Origin: Maridesulfovibrio sp.
GTDB lineage: Bacteria > Desulfobacterota > Desulfovibrionia > Desulfovibrionales > Desulfovibrionaceae
Direction: 5' to 3'
NCBI RefSeq assembly: GCF_963667685.1
Contig: NZ_OY763930.1
Span: 741,001-805,000, forward strand
Length of the DNA: 64,000 bases
A program made the translations under genes and the position numbers. The notes beneath the pieces are model-generated. The model made no database searches. It was not told where the DNA came from and saw only the letters and a program-made list of their open reading frames with translations. Shown here one piece after another: positions 35,208-44,483 of the stretch. How positions within the stretch are numbered: the stretch's first letter is position 1; every line of letters begins with the position of its first letter.

Positions 35208-35747
35208 TTAAATAATGAGCTTGGCTTCATCTTGAAGCTTACGCCCTTCATCCATAACCCATGAAATTGCCAGAATCACACAGGCGATAACAATATTGCT
35301 GGCATTAGTGTCATCGAAACCGATCATAATTAACCTTTTACCCACCGGATTATTCATAGTCGCAATGTACGATATCGCAGTCTGGATAACCGGATAAAGA
35401 ACCTCTCCTATCAACAATGCCCATGCAGCCTTGCTATAACATGCTGAATTCTCGGAGGTAAAAATATGTCCATCAGAATAGAGCTTGAACAGCTTAGCCA
35501 GCTGCCAGCAGCAGAACATTCTCAGCGCCACATATGGACAAGAAACCAGCAGTCCTAAAAATTTCTGGGTCACTGTCAGCGGGCCCAAGTACTCGGGATC
35601 TAAACCCTGTAGGCACTCAGAAATAAAATACGAATTAATATCTCCATTAAACAGAACCCAGCAAGCTGTTTCAATAATAGGAATAGCAACCAAAGCCACC
35701 CAAAAAGCATACCGCAAAAAAATACTGATTCTCTTAATCCTGCTCAT
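35208..35747 (-). CDS. DUF2975-family membrane protein
   Basis: The 179-residue protein has four membrane helices and the DUF2975 layout, with LLVSCPYVALRMFCCWQLAKLFKLYSDGHIFT (parts: PYVALRMFCCWQLAKLFKLY; GHIFTSENSACY) and a C-terminal VIACVILAISWVMDEGRKLQDE. A GGAGACAT ribosome site precedes the ATG. Function unknown; it forms a two-gene unit with the XRE regulator. Confidence 0.82.
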   Translation of the reverse strand: MSRIKRISIFLRYAFWVALVAIPIIETACWVLFNGDINSYFISECLQGLDPEYLGPLTVTQKFLGLLVSCPYVALRMFCCWQLAKLFKLYSDGHIFTSENSACYSKAAWALLIGEVLYPVIQTAISYIATMNNPVGKRLIMIGFDDTNASNIVIACVILAISWVMDEGRKLQDEAKLII

Positions 35748-35864
35748 TTATGTCTCCTTAAACTTCAAACGTGATTTAGCATTGAATTACGGCAATAAAT
35801 TATCGTTTGTCAATAATTTATCATTGTAATTCATGAATCAGTCTTGTGCAGAAACTAAAAAAAA

Positions 35865-35891
35865 AGACAGCTGAACCAAGTTCAACTGTCT
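35865..35891 (-). terminator. Terminator after the pseudouridine synthase
   Basis: The arms AGACAGCTGAAC (35865-35876) and GTTCAACTGTCT (35880-35891) pair with one mismatch, followed on the minus strand by a run of nine T residues. Confidence 0.82.
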
Positions 35892-35926
35892 AAATATCCA
35901 CATGAAATGTCTGGAAATTTTTAAAT

Positions 35927-36796
35927 CTAATCAACGAAGATATGGTCAGGAATGTCTGGAATATTATCCCAGTCTGGTAAACAGGATGCCGTGAACCACG
36001 GGGTTTTGATTCGCAGGCAATGCAATTTCATCCGCCCTATAGCAACACCGTACTTCACATCACCGACAATTGGAAAGCCGCGTGAAGAGAGCTGCACCCT
36101 TATCTGATGGGTGCGTCCGGTATGCAGCTTAACCATGAGCAGAGATTTATCCCTGCCGACATCAAGGGCCAACACCGAACTTAAAGCCTCTTTGCCGGAA
36201 CCGACCTGCATTTTCTCACGTCCTTTAGGGCCGCGTTTTTCCATTTTATCCCGCAGATCAGTCCAGCCCTCTTGCGGCCAGCGGCCTTCGATCTGAGCCA
36301 GATAAAATTTGCCGCCTTCGCCGTGTTCGGCAAAAAAATCCGAAAGATTCTTCTGCCCCTGATGGGATTTACCAGCCAGAATCAAGCCGGAGGTATCACG
36401 GTCCAACCGATGGGCCGGAGCCGGTTTATAAGAGGCTTCAGCAAACATGGAAAGCAAACGGTCAGCAACAGAGTCATCGTGGCCGCTGCCCCCCTGAGTG
36501 GGGATTCCCGCAGGTTTGCAGACTGCCAGATAATTGTCATCTTCATAGACAATTGACAGCGCAGGCAGATGTTTTTGCTGGAAATCCTCAGCATGGTATG
36601 GAGGAATTCGCACGATCTGGCCTTCACGGACCAGATCAAATGGCTTACAGCGACCCTTATCCACACGCACATTGCCTTTGCGAATCCAACGCATAATTGC
36701 AGAGCGCGGCACATCACTACCTACCCTGCGCTCAAGAAAACGGACCAGCTTCTGCCCTGCCTCGGCTTTTGTCACTTCTACAAATTCAGCAGCCAT
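35927..36796 (-). CDS. RluA/RluC-family 23S rRNA pseudouridine synthase
   Basis: The ATG at 36796 gives 289 residues. An S4 RNA-binding domain (about 10-70, AGQKLVRFLERR..RKGNVRVDKGRCK) precedes the catalytic domain, which has the signature HRLDRDTSGLILAGK with the essential Asp, and GRTHQIRVQLSSRG. RluC-type enzymes modify uridines of 23S rRNA. The S4 domain points to RluC or RluD rather than RluA. It starts four bases after dctM, so it is probably the last gene of the TRAP operon. Confidence 0.88.
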   Translation of the reverse strand: MAAEFVEVTKAEAGQKLVRFLERRVGSDVPRSAIMRWIRKGNVRVDKGRCKPFDLVREGQIVRIPPYHAEDFQQKHLPALSIVYEDDNYLAVCKPAGIPTQGGSGHDDSVADRLLSMFAEASYKPAPAHRLDRDTSGLILAGKSHQGQKNLSDFFAEHGEGGKFYLAQIEGRWPQEGWTDLRDKMEKRGPKGREKMQVGSGKEALSSVLALDVGRDKSLLMVKLHTGRTHQIRVQLSSRGFPIVGDVKYGVAIGRMKLHCLRIKTPWFTASCLPDWDNIPDIPDHIFVD

Positions 36797-36800
36797 CAAA

Positions 36801-38102
36801 CTATAATAAACCAGGCAAGAAAGTCACAGTTGAAGGGACAGCCAGCATAAGCGCCACGAGCACGACGTAGGCAAGCATAAAATAGCTCACCCCTAGAAAT
36901 ACCCGATCTATCGACACATCTTCTGCCATGGAAGCGACAATGAACGTGGTCACACCAACAGGCGGTGTAATCGCGCCAAGGGTCGTCACAATGGTGATCA
37001 ACACACCAAACCAGACCGGATCATAGCCCATAGCGCTAACGATTGGAAAAAAGATCGGAATAGTGATCAACAGCAGGGCCAGTGCATCCATAACCATTCC
37101 GCCGATAATATAAATAACGCATATAAGCAGGATGATGACAGTTGGTGGAATCGGCAGCGCGGCCACAAAGCTTGCAGCCTCAAACGGAATGCGTGTCACA
37201 GCCAGAAAACGTCCGAAAATAACCGCACCCAGCATGACCACCATAATCATGCAGGAGACTTTAAGCGTATCGCTGACAGCGGCAGCAAAACGTTTGAAAG
37301 TCATCTCACGCGACACAATACTGATCAGGAGCGCAAAGGCAGACCCTGCGGCACCGGCCTCAGTGGGGGTGAACCAACCCGCAAAAAGCCCACCCATGAC
37401 CATTACAAAAAGGATTACCATTTCAATGGAACCGGGCAGCGAAGCCAGCTTTTCTTTGAAAGTAGCTTCCGGTCCGGCAGGCCCCCAGTCGGGGTGGGTT
37501 ACACACATCACATAGACAGTCAGCAGGAAAAGCCCACAAAGCAGAACTCCGGGAATGACCCCGCCCATAAACAACCTGCTGATGGATTCCCCGGTCTGCA
37601 AACCGATGATGATAAGCACTACACTGGGTGGGATAACTACGCCAAGAGTTGCTCCGGCAGCAACCGATCCTGTGGAGAGAATGGGGTTATATTTGAATTT
37701 CTTCATTTCCGGCAGGGCCACAGTGGACATGGTCGCAGCGGTAGCTGTATTGGAACCGCAGATAGCCGCGAAACCGGCACAGGCCATAACAGTAGCCATT
37801 GCGATGCCGCCACGGATGTGTCCCATCCAGGCATAAGCCGTCTTGTAGAGTCGTTCATTAACCCCGGAATAAAAACAGATCTGGCCCATGAGGATGAATA
37901 GGGGGATGACTGTCAGCCCATAAGATGAAAAGACATTCCAGATTTCAGTACCGAGCATCCCGTATGCGGCTTTAAGATTCAAAACTTTGGCAAAGCCGAT
38001 AAAGCCGATGATCCCCATGGCGAATCCCACGGGCACCCGCAGCACAAGAATAACCAGCAGCAGGCAGATAACACCTACGATTCCAACAGTAATCGGTTCC
38101 AT
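36801..38102 (-). CDS. dctM: TRAP transporter large permease (DctM)
   Basis: The start at 38102 gives 433 residues and a typical first helix; a longer frame to 38156 overlaps dctQ. About 12 to 13 membrane helices carry DctM motifs: PVGFAMGIIGFIGF, TATAATMSTVALPEMKK, TLGVVIPPSV and FTPTEAGAAGSAFALL. It is the ion-coupled channel of a TRAP importer of organic acids. It follows dctQ after four bases. Confidence 0.93.
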   Translation of the reverse strand: MEPITVGIVGVICLLLVILVLRVPVGFAMGIIGFIGFAKVLNLKAAYGMLGTEIWNVFSSYGLTVIPLFILMGQICFYSGVNERLYKTAYAWMGHIRGGIAMATVMACAGFAAICGSNTATAATMSTVALPEMKKFKYNPILSTGSVAAGATLGVVIPPSVVLIIIGLQTGESISRLFMGGVIPGVLLCGLFLLTVYVMCVTHPDWGPAGPEATFKEKLASLPGSIEMVILFVMVMGGLFAGWFTPTEAGAAGSAFALLISIVSREMTFKRFAAAVSDTLKVSCMIMVVMLGAVIFGRFLAVTRIPFEAASFVAALPIPPTVIILLICVIYIIGGMVMDALALLLITIPIFFPIVSAMGYDPVWFGVLITIVTTLGAITPPVGVTTFIVASMAEDVSIDRVFLGVSYFMLAYVVLVALMLAVPSTVTFLPGLL

Positions 38103-38106
38103 AATA

Positions 38107-38604
38107 TTAAGCGGGTTTAAGCGGTTCCTTGCCGCGAAGAATACGGAGAATATCAAGCATAATCACAAAAGACATGGATAAACAGCCAAATGCCACGGCA
38201 AAGACAAAGGGATAAAAATGGATGCCCAGAGTCTCAGAAAGTTCTTCGAGATCGTAAAGGAACATGCCATACTTATAAGTCTCATTTGCGCAAAAAACAA
38301 AGAATACACAAGAAACTGCACTGGATAATGCATCCAGCACAATCTGCGCAGGGCGGGGAAAATATTTGAACAGCAAGCCAACGGCAATATGACTGCGGTG
38401 CAAATGGGAAAATCCTAACGAAAATCCTGCGGTCACCGCGCCAAGGAATCCCATCAGCTCAAAGGTTCCCTTGACCGGAACCCAGACCGCCCGCGACACC
38501 ATGTTCGCGCAAGCCAGTAAAATCATCAGCGTCAGTGCAGATCCGGCAATTACCGCAAGTATCCGACAGATCCAGATCGCTATTTTTTCTAAAGATTCAA
38601 TCAT
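38107..38604 (-). CDS. dctQ: TRAP transporter small permease (DctQ)
   Basis: The ATG at 38604 with GGAGG upstream gives 165 residues; the frame reaches 38730 through an interspersed repeat that is not coding. The protein has four helices and DctQ features (EKIAIWICRILAVIAGSAL, FLGAVTAGFSLGFSHLHRSHIAV in parts). It joins DctM in the membrane. It is the second gene of the dctPQM set. Confidence 0.9.
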   Translation of the reverse strand: MIESLEKIAIWICRILAVIAGSALTLMILLACANMVSRAVWVPVKGTFELMGFLGAVTAGFSLGFSHLHRSHIAVGLLFKYFPRPAQIVLDALSSAVSCVFFVFCANETYKYGMFLYDLEELSETLGIHFYPFVFAVAFGCLSMSFVIMLDILRILRGKEPLKPA

Positions 38605-38614
38605 GATATTTATG

Positions 38615-38695
38615 TGCCTCCGGCGGCCGGGGAAGCGGAGAGTATTAAAAGGTTTTGGAATTCTTAAACCCTGTAGCAAAAGGTTTAAAGACCCC
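38615..38695. repeat. Interspersed semi-palindromic repeat, copy 3
   Basis: It begins GCCTCCGGCGGCC (38615-38627) and contains GTTTTGGAATTCTTAA (38652-38667), identical to 17605-17620. It lies in the dctP-dctQ gap inside an operon, so readthrough must occur across it, or it may help set relative levels of the binding protein and the permeases. Confidence 0.65.
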
Positions 38696-38733
38696 GGCAG
38701 GGACTGTCGGTAGACCCGCCGGGGCATCATAAA

Positions 38734-39756
38734 CTATTTTTCGTATTTTACGCGGGAAGCTTCGACATCGGAGAGAACTTTTGCTCCATCGATTCCTTTA
38801 TCAGCAGCTTTTTTCTTCCAATCTTCGATTAGCGGCAGGGTATTCTCTTTGATTGCCTTCATGTCTGCATCAGACATTTTGATCATTTCAATAGCATACT
38901 TTTCTTTAGCCCATGCGAGAGAACGATTTACGTGCTCATCCATGTACTTCCCGGTCCATTCTGCCTGTTCGCGGCCAAGGTCATCGAGAACCTTTTTGAC
39001 ATCATCAGGCAACGCCTTCCATGACCGCATATTCATGATAATAGCAAAGGGATAAACAGCGGTATTTGTCTCGGTTTCGTAGCGGCATATTTCAGCGAAA
39101 TTCAAATCTTTCAGAACTTCAAAAGAAGAAAACAGACCTTTGACCACACCCTTCTGCAAAGCTTCGGGAGTTGCGGACATAGGCATGGAAACCGGGGTTG
39201 CGCCGAGAGATTCAAGAATCTTGGATAAAATCCCGGAAGCGCGAACTTCAAGCCCTTTCAGATCACCAAGCTTGCGGACAGGCACCTTGGTCATAATGTT
39301 CGAAGGTGCGGAAGTAAACATGGTCAGCACCTTGAATTTACGAAATTCTTTAGGCTGATACTTGGTGTAAAGGTCCCAAAGGGCGAGACTGGCGGAAGCT
39401 GAAGAGGTAAAACCAAGGGGCAGTTCAAATACAGAACAAAGAGGGAAAACTCCCGGATGGTATGCAAGGCTGACGCAGCCGATATCAGCCTGACCCTGCA
39501 TTACCCCACGCAGAGTATTCTTTGCACCAAGAAGTGTAGATCCGGGATATGTCTGAACCTGAACCTTACCGCCGGTTCTCTTCTCTACTTCATTTTTCCA
39601 GCGCTCCATCTGGATACAGGGAAAAGTTTTGGCGGGCGGGAAGTTGGCGTAGCTGAGGCTGATCTCCGCACCAAAAACAACTGGAACAGAACACATCAAC
39701 GAAGCACAAAACATCAAAACAGCAAGAATTCCGGCAAATCTCCCGGTTCTCATCAT
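38734..39756 (-). CDS. dctP: TRAP transporter periplasmic binding protein (DctP)
   Basis: The ATG at 39756 is preceded by GGAGG; a longer frame starts at 39768. The 340-residue precursor has a signal peptide (FAGILAVLMFCASLMCSVPVVFGAE in parts: ILAVLMFCASLMC) and the DctP fold with FELPLGFTSSASASLALWD, the substrate-arginine segment GLEVRASGILSKIL and WKALPDDVKKVLDD. It delivers an organic acid to DctQM. The ligand is not known. Confidence 0.92.
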   Translation of the reverse strand: MMRTGRFAGILAVLMFCASLMCSVPVVFGAEISLSYANFPPAKTFPCIQMERWKNEVEKRTGGKVQVQTYPGSTLLGAKNTLRGVMQGQADIGCVSLAYHPGVFPLCSVFELPLGFTSSASASLALWDLYTKYQPKEFRKFKVLTMFTSAPSNIMTKVPVRKLGDLKGLEVRASGILSKILESLGATPVSMPMSATPEALQKGVVKGLFSSFEVLKDLNFAEICRYETETNTAVYPFAIIMNMRSWKALPDDVKKVLDDLGREQAEWTGKYMDEHVNRSLAWAKEKYAIEMIKMSDADMKAIKENTLPLIEDWKKKAADKGIDGAKVLSDVEASRVKYEK

Positions 39757-39849
39757 CGCTTCCTCCATTGTAAGGGCTTACTTTTTGAATTGTCTGCGAA
39801 GCAGGGCAAGGCAACTTCGCTTATAAGAAAAGGCAGTTTATTACAAGAA

Positions 39850-39878
39850 AAGGCCTCCCGCAAGAAGCGAAAGGCCTT
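39850..39878 (-). terminator. Likely terminator after the FG-GAP protein
   Basis: The arms AAGGCCT (39850-39856) and AGGCCTT (39872-39878) pair with a 15-base loop and lead into a T-rich stretch on the minus strand. Confidence 0.65.
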
Positions 39879-39887
39879 ATTAAAGAC

Positions 39888-41537
39888 TTATTGGCCCTGA
39901 TTGAGTTCATAGGCCATAATCAGCGTCTTCCTAAACTTAACCCCTAAAGCACCGGGGTAGGTGTTCAGCAGACAATAAAGTTCGTCTTTACCGTCATTGT
40001 CAACATCGCCTATACCGTAGCCTGTCACTGTTCCTTTAATGCGGCGTGTTTTCCATGCGAGGTTCAGACCTACACCATCCCAGTATTCGGAATGAATTTC
40101 ACCCTGCGAAAAGTTCTTATAGTTTGAGAAGACCTGCCCGGCAACGGAAAGGTCCTTATTCAAGAGAACTTCTTTCTTCTCTTGATCCGAGACAGAAGTT
40201 ACTACAACCGGGAGAGGAATGAAGTAGTTATGCTCAATCCTTTCGCTTTTAGTCTTTTCATTCAGGCCTCTGGGCTTGGAAATAGTATCAATGGATACAG
40301 ATGAGGAGTTATAACTATCTGTGCTTTCATAGATAGGCTCAAGCTTCTTATCATACAAGTTAATGCGCCCATATTTATTCAGCACGAGAACCTTATATTC
40401 ACCATCCTTGGCAGGAATATAGGTAAGGTTGAATACGTTGGTGAAGCTGGGCACACTCATTTTACGGATAGGGATCAAGTCTCCGTTGGAAAATGAATAC
40501 TCAACAAGATGCTTGGAATAAAAAGTCCTGTTAGGGTCAAACTGCTGCCCGATAATGGTCTCGGTGAAGTTCGGCGGAGTACGTACCACAGACAGAAAAC
40601 GCTTATCGCGGTCCAGAAGGACCTTAGGAGTTTTATTCTTGAATGAAAGAATGTAGGAGATTGGTTTTCTGTCAACTTCAGTGCACAAAACAACCTCATA
40701 AACACCGTCACGGTCAACATCAATACCGCTGACACGTAGACCGGAAGAACGGCTGCCGAACTCATAAGTAAGAACTTCTGTCAGACGCTGGCCATCAATG
40801 GCGAGAACTTTAATGGACTTTTCTCCCAGAATAACCAGATCCTTTTTACCATCGCCGGTTACGTCCTGAACGAAACCGCCGCGGTTAACAAATTTTATAC
40901 TCTGGCTGCGCCAGCGGCCCGGAGTTTCCGTTCCGCCCTGATATCTGAACTGAGGGTTGATTTTACTTTCAACAACCTTACCGGCAGCTCCGGCGCTTAT
41001 GAACTCAGGGTTCATTGGGCTGTCAGGACGGGCTTCGAGGCGTTTTTTCTCTTCTGCACTATCCTTTTTACTCCCGGCTTTTTTGAAAAGCTCGCCCTTA
41101 ATGTCTTTTGCAATGCCGTCGATGGCCGGGATCAGCTCGGAAATAGTAGTCTGGGCACTTTTGCGCCAAGAGTGACCCTCAGCGTTAATCATGCGCACAT
41201 CAACAGAAGCCTGCTTTCCTGCAATAAGTACGGAGCCAATAGCAATGTAGTCCACACCGAGCCCCTGAACGCTTTTAACCTCTTCCACTTTGTTCTTAGG
41301 AACATCAGCAGCCTTGAGATCAGCAGATCCGGCCATTGGTTCGAAATGACCAGTCCAGTTCAAGCGAGAAATGAGCATGGTCTGCACACCGCGACTCAGG
41401 TATTTATATTGAGCAGGCCCGTTGATTTCAAAGGGAAACACAGCGTATCGCTTGGCATCATTCGCAAAAGATGCTGTTGCAGACAGCATGGTCATGGCGA
41501 CAATGAAAAAAATCATCAAACGTCGAAACAATATCAT
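39888..41537 (-). CDS. Exported FG-GAP/VCBS-repeat protein
   Basis: A GGAGG site precedes the ATG. The 549-residue precursor has a signal peptide (LMIFFIVAMTMLSATASFAND). Residues 30-145 resemble the CsgG/LpoB-type fold (YAVFPFEINGP, LSRGVQTMLISRLN). From about 200 to the end come repeats with FG-GAP calcium motifs: DVTGDGKKDLVILG, DVDRDGVYEVVLC and DVDNDGKDELYCL. These build a beta-propeller. The protein is likely periplasmic or on the outer surface. It is monocistronic; the role is unknown. Confidence 0.72.
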   Translation of the reverse strand: MILFRRLMIFFIVAMTMLSATASFANDAKRYAVFPFEINGPAQYKYLSRGVQTMLISRLNWTGHFEPMAGSADLKAADVPKNKVEEVKSVQGLGVDYIAIGSVLIAGKQASVDVRMINAEGHSWRKSAQTTISELIPAIDGIAKDIKGELFKKAGSKKDSAEEKKRLEARPDSPMNPEFISAGAAGKVVESKINPQFRYQGGTETPGRWRSQSIKFVNRGGFVQDVTGDGKKDLVILGEKSIKVLAIDGQRLTEVLTYEFGSRSSGLRVSGIDVDRDGVYEVVLCTEVDRKPISYILSFKNKTPKVLLDRDKRFLSVVRTPPNFTETIIGQQFDPNRTFYSKHLVEYSFSNGDLIPIRKMSVPSFTNVFNLTYIPAKDGEYKVLVLNKYGRINLYDKKLEPIYESTDSYNSSSVSIDTISKPRGLNEKTKSERIEHNYFIPLPVVVTSVSDQEKKEVLLNKDLSVAGQVFSNYKNFSQGEIHSEYWDGVGLNLAWKTRRIKGTVTGYGIGDVDNDGKDELYCLLNTYPGALGVKFRKTLIMAYELNQGQ

Positions 41538-41915
41538 TATTCCTCCAGACTAATTTATCAAAATATATTATTAAATTACAAAATATTATCCATCAACAAA
41601 ACCATACCGGCAAAACAATGGAACGGCAGCCGGCTCTGCCTTTTATTCAAAAACGAGTAAATCGCTTGTAACAGCTAATGCAACGGGACGCAAAGTTTTA
41701 GATTTGAACCCGGTGAGAACTACAGGATGAATCACTTGTCAAACGGACCGTGCTGTTTTATCTCTCTGGCTCCTGTTTACGGCGTTTATTGGGCATTCTA
41801 GATCACGGCATGTCATCCTGAATAGATATCAGGCTAAATTTTTACATTTTTTTACCCCATTGCGACACCTGCCCCTTGATCTTCCGTAAAAACTACCTGA
41901 CCGCAACATATTTTT
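41538..41915. other. 378-bp divergent intergenic region with a possible riboswitch core
   Basis: The region separates the FG-GAP gene from the RNA methyltransferase gene. At 41685-41695 it contains GGGACGCAAAG, the conserved core of class I cyclic-di-GMP riboswitches, but the flanking stems are poor. Nothing else is seen except AT-rich promoter-like DNA. Confidence 0.35.
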
Positions 41916-43172
41916 ATGACTACAGATTTAAGAACATTCAGACTCGTCTGCTCCACTAAAGATGTAAAGACAGTCGAAGAACTGCTTCGGGCGCAAGGCT
42001 TTGAGTTCAGACCGGAACCTTTCTATTCCATGGCCCGCATTCTGGAGAAAGAGCCATTTCCGCTCGGGGAATCCGTTGCAGCAAGATTCGGACGAATCTA
42101 TATTCAGGACCGCTCCTCCATGCTGCCGCCGCTGATGCTCGCGCCAGAAGAAGGGGATGTCGTTTTGGATATGTGTTCCGCACCCGGAAGCAAGACAGGA
42201 CTTCTGGCTCGGCTGGTAGGTCGAAACGGCTTTGTGCTTGCCAGTGAACCTTCCGGTGACCGGCTGGCTCTGCTGCGCCAGAACATGCGCAAAGTTCAAG
42301 CCGTGAACACTGCCACAATGCACTATGAATCGCAGAAGCTGCCACTGCCGCCATCAAGCTGGAAAATCATTCAGCTTGATCCGCCATGCAGCGGCTGGGG
42401 AACGCTGAATAAAAATCCCAAGGCTATGGAAGTATGGAAGGGCGAGAAAACCGTCCCGCTGGTCAACCTGCAACGTAAACTGCTGGCCAAAGCATACGAC
42501 CTGCTGGCTCCTGGCGGACGGCTGGTCTACTCCACATGCACCACAAACGTACAGGAAAATGAAGAGCAGACCCGCTTTGCAGTTGAAGAGCTGGGCTTCG
42601 AACATTTCGCCCTGCCCCACCCTGAAGGGTTTACCATCGCCGACCCGCATCTTCCCAATATGGACGGAGTACTACGCGTGGACGGTTCCGGCGGAGGACA
42701 GGGATTTTATCTTTGCGGACTGCGCAAACCGGGCGACGAAGAACCGCAGCTACCTGAAAGCTGTAAGCCTGCCGGCAGAAAAGTAGACATAAAGAAAACG
42801 GAATTCCCCGATTCAGTAACTCTCTCCGCTCTACCGGAAGGTGAAATATACGAATTCAAGGATAAGGTCATGTTTCTGAATAAGCATGCCTTGGAGATAC
42901 TCCCTCAGGAGCTACGCTGGCAGGGATTCCCTGTCGGCAAAATCAACCGTGGCAAATTCAAGCCCGATCCATTTGCCCGCTGTCTGCTGCCCAAAAAACC
43001 GGACAGCACAGCACTGGTAATCGATAAACCGCAGGACATAACCAACCTGCTCTCCGGTCAAAGCCTGCCAGCACCTGCAAAGGGCAAGGGACCGGTAGGG
43101 CTGTACTATAACGACATGCTGCTCGGATTCACCGGTAAGAAAGGAACCCGGTATATCTGGACAGATAAGTAA
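41916..43172 (+). CDS. RsmB/RsmF-family RNA 5-methylcytosine methyltransferase
   Basis: The 418-residue enzyme has NOL1/NOP2/Sun motifs: SAM-binding VLDMCSAPGSKTGLLARL (about 85-103), motif IV LDPPCSGWGT with one catalytic Cys, and motif VI VYSTCTTNVQENEEQTRF with the second. The C-terminal 130 residues resemble the RsmF tail, which adds RNA contacts. It probably methylates rRNA or tRNA cytosine. The DhnA-type aldolase follows after 19 bp, so they likely share a transcript, a link that has no evident metabolic logic. Confidence 0.88.
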   Translation: MTTDLRTFRLVCSTKDVKTVEELLRAQGFEFRPEPFYSMARILEKEPFPLGESVAARFGRIYIQDRSSMLPPLMLAPEEGDVVLDMCSAPGSKTGLLARLVGRNGFVLASEPSGDRLALLRQNMRKVQAVNTATMHYESQKLPLPPSSWKIIQLDPPCSGWGTLNKNPKAMEVWKGEKTVPLVNLQRKLLAKAYDLLAPGGRLVYSTCTTNVQENEEQTRFAVEELGFEHFALPHPEGFTIADPHLPNMDGVLRVDGSGGGQGFYLCGLRKPGDEEPQLPESCKPAGRKVDIKKTEFPDSVTLSALPEGEIYEFKDKVMFLNKHALEILPQELRWQGFPVGKINRGKFKPDPFARCLLPKKPDSTALVIDKPQDITNLLSGQSLPAPAKGKGPVGLYYNDMLLGFTGKKGTRYIWTDK

Positions 43173-43191
43173 TATAAGGATCATCAAAATA

Positions 43192-43968
43192 ATGAACGGA
43201 ACTAACCGCCGCCTGAAAAGGCTTTTTGATAAAGAAAGTGGCAACTCATTGATTCTGGCTCTCGATCACGGTGCCAACGAAGGTATGATAGACGGACTGG
43301 GGTCTATCCAGTCCATATTAGAATCACTACCGGCATCCGGAGTGCAGGGAGTAATACTCAATAAAGGGCTGGCCAGACACTATGGACATCTTGTCCCGGA
43401 AGACGTGAACCTGATCATCCAGCTGAATGCCGGAACACGTCACGGCTCACCATCCTACAATAAAAACATCGTTTGCTCCATCTCAGAAGCTCTGCGTCTG
43501 GGTGCGGATGCCGTCTCCATGCACGTGAATATCGGCAACGATCTGGAAGACCGCATGCTTGTGGATCTCGGTGAGATAACTGACGAAGCTCACCAGCTAG
43601 GCATTCCCGTGCTGGCAACGGTGCTGGCCAAAGGCAGCCAGATCGTGAACGAACACGACTCCAGCCTTGTGGCACACTGTATTCGCATCGGAGCAGAACT
43701 GGGTCCGGATATTGTGGCTGTATCATACCCCAGCAACGGTGATACATTCACTAAAGCCGTAGCAGCCTGCCCGATTCCGGTTCTGGTCACCGGCGGACCT
43801 CTTGGACAGAATCTGGAGGGAGCTCTCAACAACACAGAAAGGGGCCTGGAAGCAGGTTGTCGGGGCTGCTGCATAGGCAGAAACATTTTCCAGACAGAAA
43901 AGCCCATTGAGAGCATGGAAAAATTCGCAAAAATAGCCCATAAAAAACATTTAATTTCAGGTAGTTAA
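43192..43968 (+). CDS. DhnA-type class I aldolase, probable 2-amino-3,7-dideoxy-D-threo-hept-6-ulosonate synthase
   Basis: This 258-residue TIM barrel has ILALDHGANEGM, the catalytic strand VILNKGLARHY with a Lys, AVSMHVNIGNDLE and a phosphate site VTGGPLGQNLEG..CIGRNIFQ. It belongs to the DhnA/LsrF/ADH synthase family. In Desulfovibrio and methanogens, ADH synthase starts the alternative route to aromatic amino acids without DAHP. This is the likeliest role, but a fructose-bisphosphate aldolase cannot be excluded from sequence alone. Confidence 0.82.
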   Translation: MNGTNRRLKRLFDKESGNSLILALDHGANEGMIDGLGSIQSILESLPASGVQGVILNKGLARHYGHLVPEDVNLIIQLNAGTRHGSPSYNKNIVCSISEALRLGADAVSMHVNIGNDLEDRMLVDLGEITDEAHQLGIPVLATVLAKGSQIVNEHDSSLVAHCIRIGAELGPDIVAVSYPSNGDTFTKAVAACPIPVLVTGGPLGQNLEGALNNTERGLEAGCRGCCIGRNIFQTEKPIESMEKFAKIAHKKHLISGS

Positions 43969-43998
43969 AATTTATTTTAAAAATATTAAATTTTTCGT

Positions 43999-44028
43999 TT
44001 GACAAAACAGGCCGACATCGGCAGTATC
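43999..44028 (+). promoter_or_regulatory. Promoter of the tRNA-Val/tRNA-Asp pair
   Basis: TTGACA (43999-44004) is followed after 17 to 18 bases by CAGTATC, a weak -10 at 44022-44028. A tRNA follows about 75 bases later. Confidence 0.45.
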
Positions 44029-44101
44029 CCTCCTCGTGGCAGTGAGCAACACCGAATGGTGACAGAGATTCAAGGTGCTTACGATAAACCACAATGACCG
44101 T

Positions 44102-44177
44102 GGGCGGATAGCTCAGTTGGGAGAGCATCGGCCTTACAAGCCGAGGGTCACAGGTTCGAGCCCTGTTCCGCCTACCA
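44102..44177 (+). tRNA. tRNA-Val (UAC)
   Basis: The 76-base gene folds into a full cloverleaf: acceptor GGGCGGA pairs with TCCGCCT, D arm GCTC/GAGC, anticodon loop CTTACAA with TAC at 44135-44137, T arm with GTTCGAG and an encoded CCA. It is expressed with the tRNA-Asp 41 bases downstream. Confidence 0.96.
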
Positions 44178-44218
44178 CCGTCAACAAGCGCATCTTAACG
44201 CGCTTTATAGATATATGC

Positions 44219-44295
<77 letters not shown>

Positions 44296-44302
44296 CTTTT
44301 CA

Positions 44303-44340
44303 AGAGAAAGCCATCAATCACAAGATTGATGGCTTTCTCT
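44303..44340 (+). terminator. Terminator of tRNA-Asp copy 1
   Basis: A perfect 16-bp stem (44303-44318 with 44325-44340) is followed by GTTTT. Its left arm is reused in the chimeric copy at 48778. Confidence 0.88.
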
Positions 44341-44483
44341 GTTTTGGTGCCGATAAAATTGATCGAACACATCCATCATGGCCCCGATATTTTCGTTATT
44401 GTTGACATAAGAGCAGAATAGGTTGATACTTTTTTTCCGAGCGACTCAGCTTGAAACACGCTTACACTAACTGAGCCGGAAAC

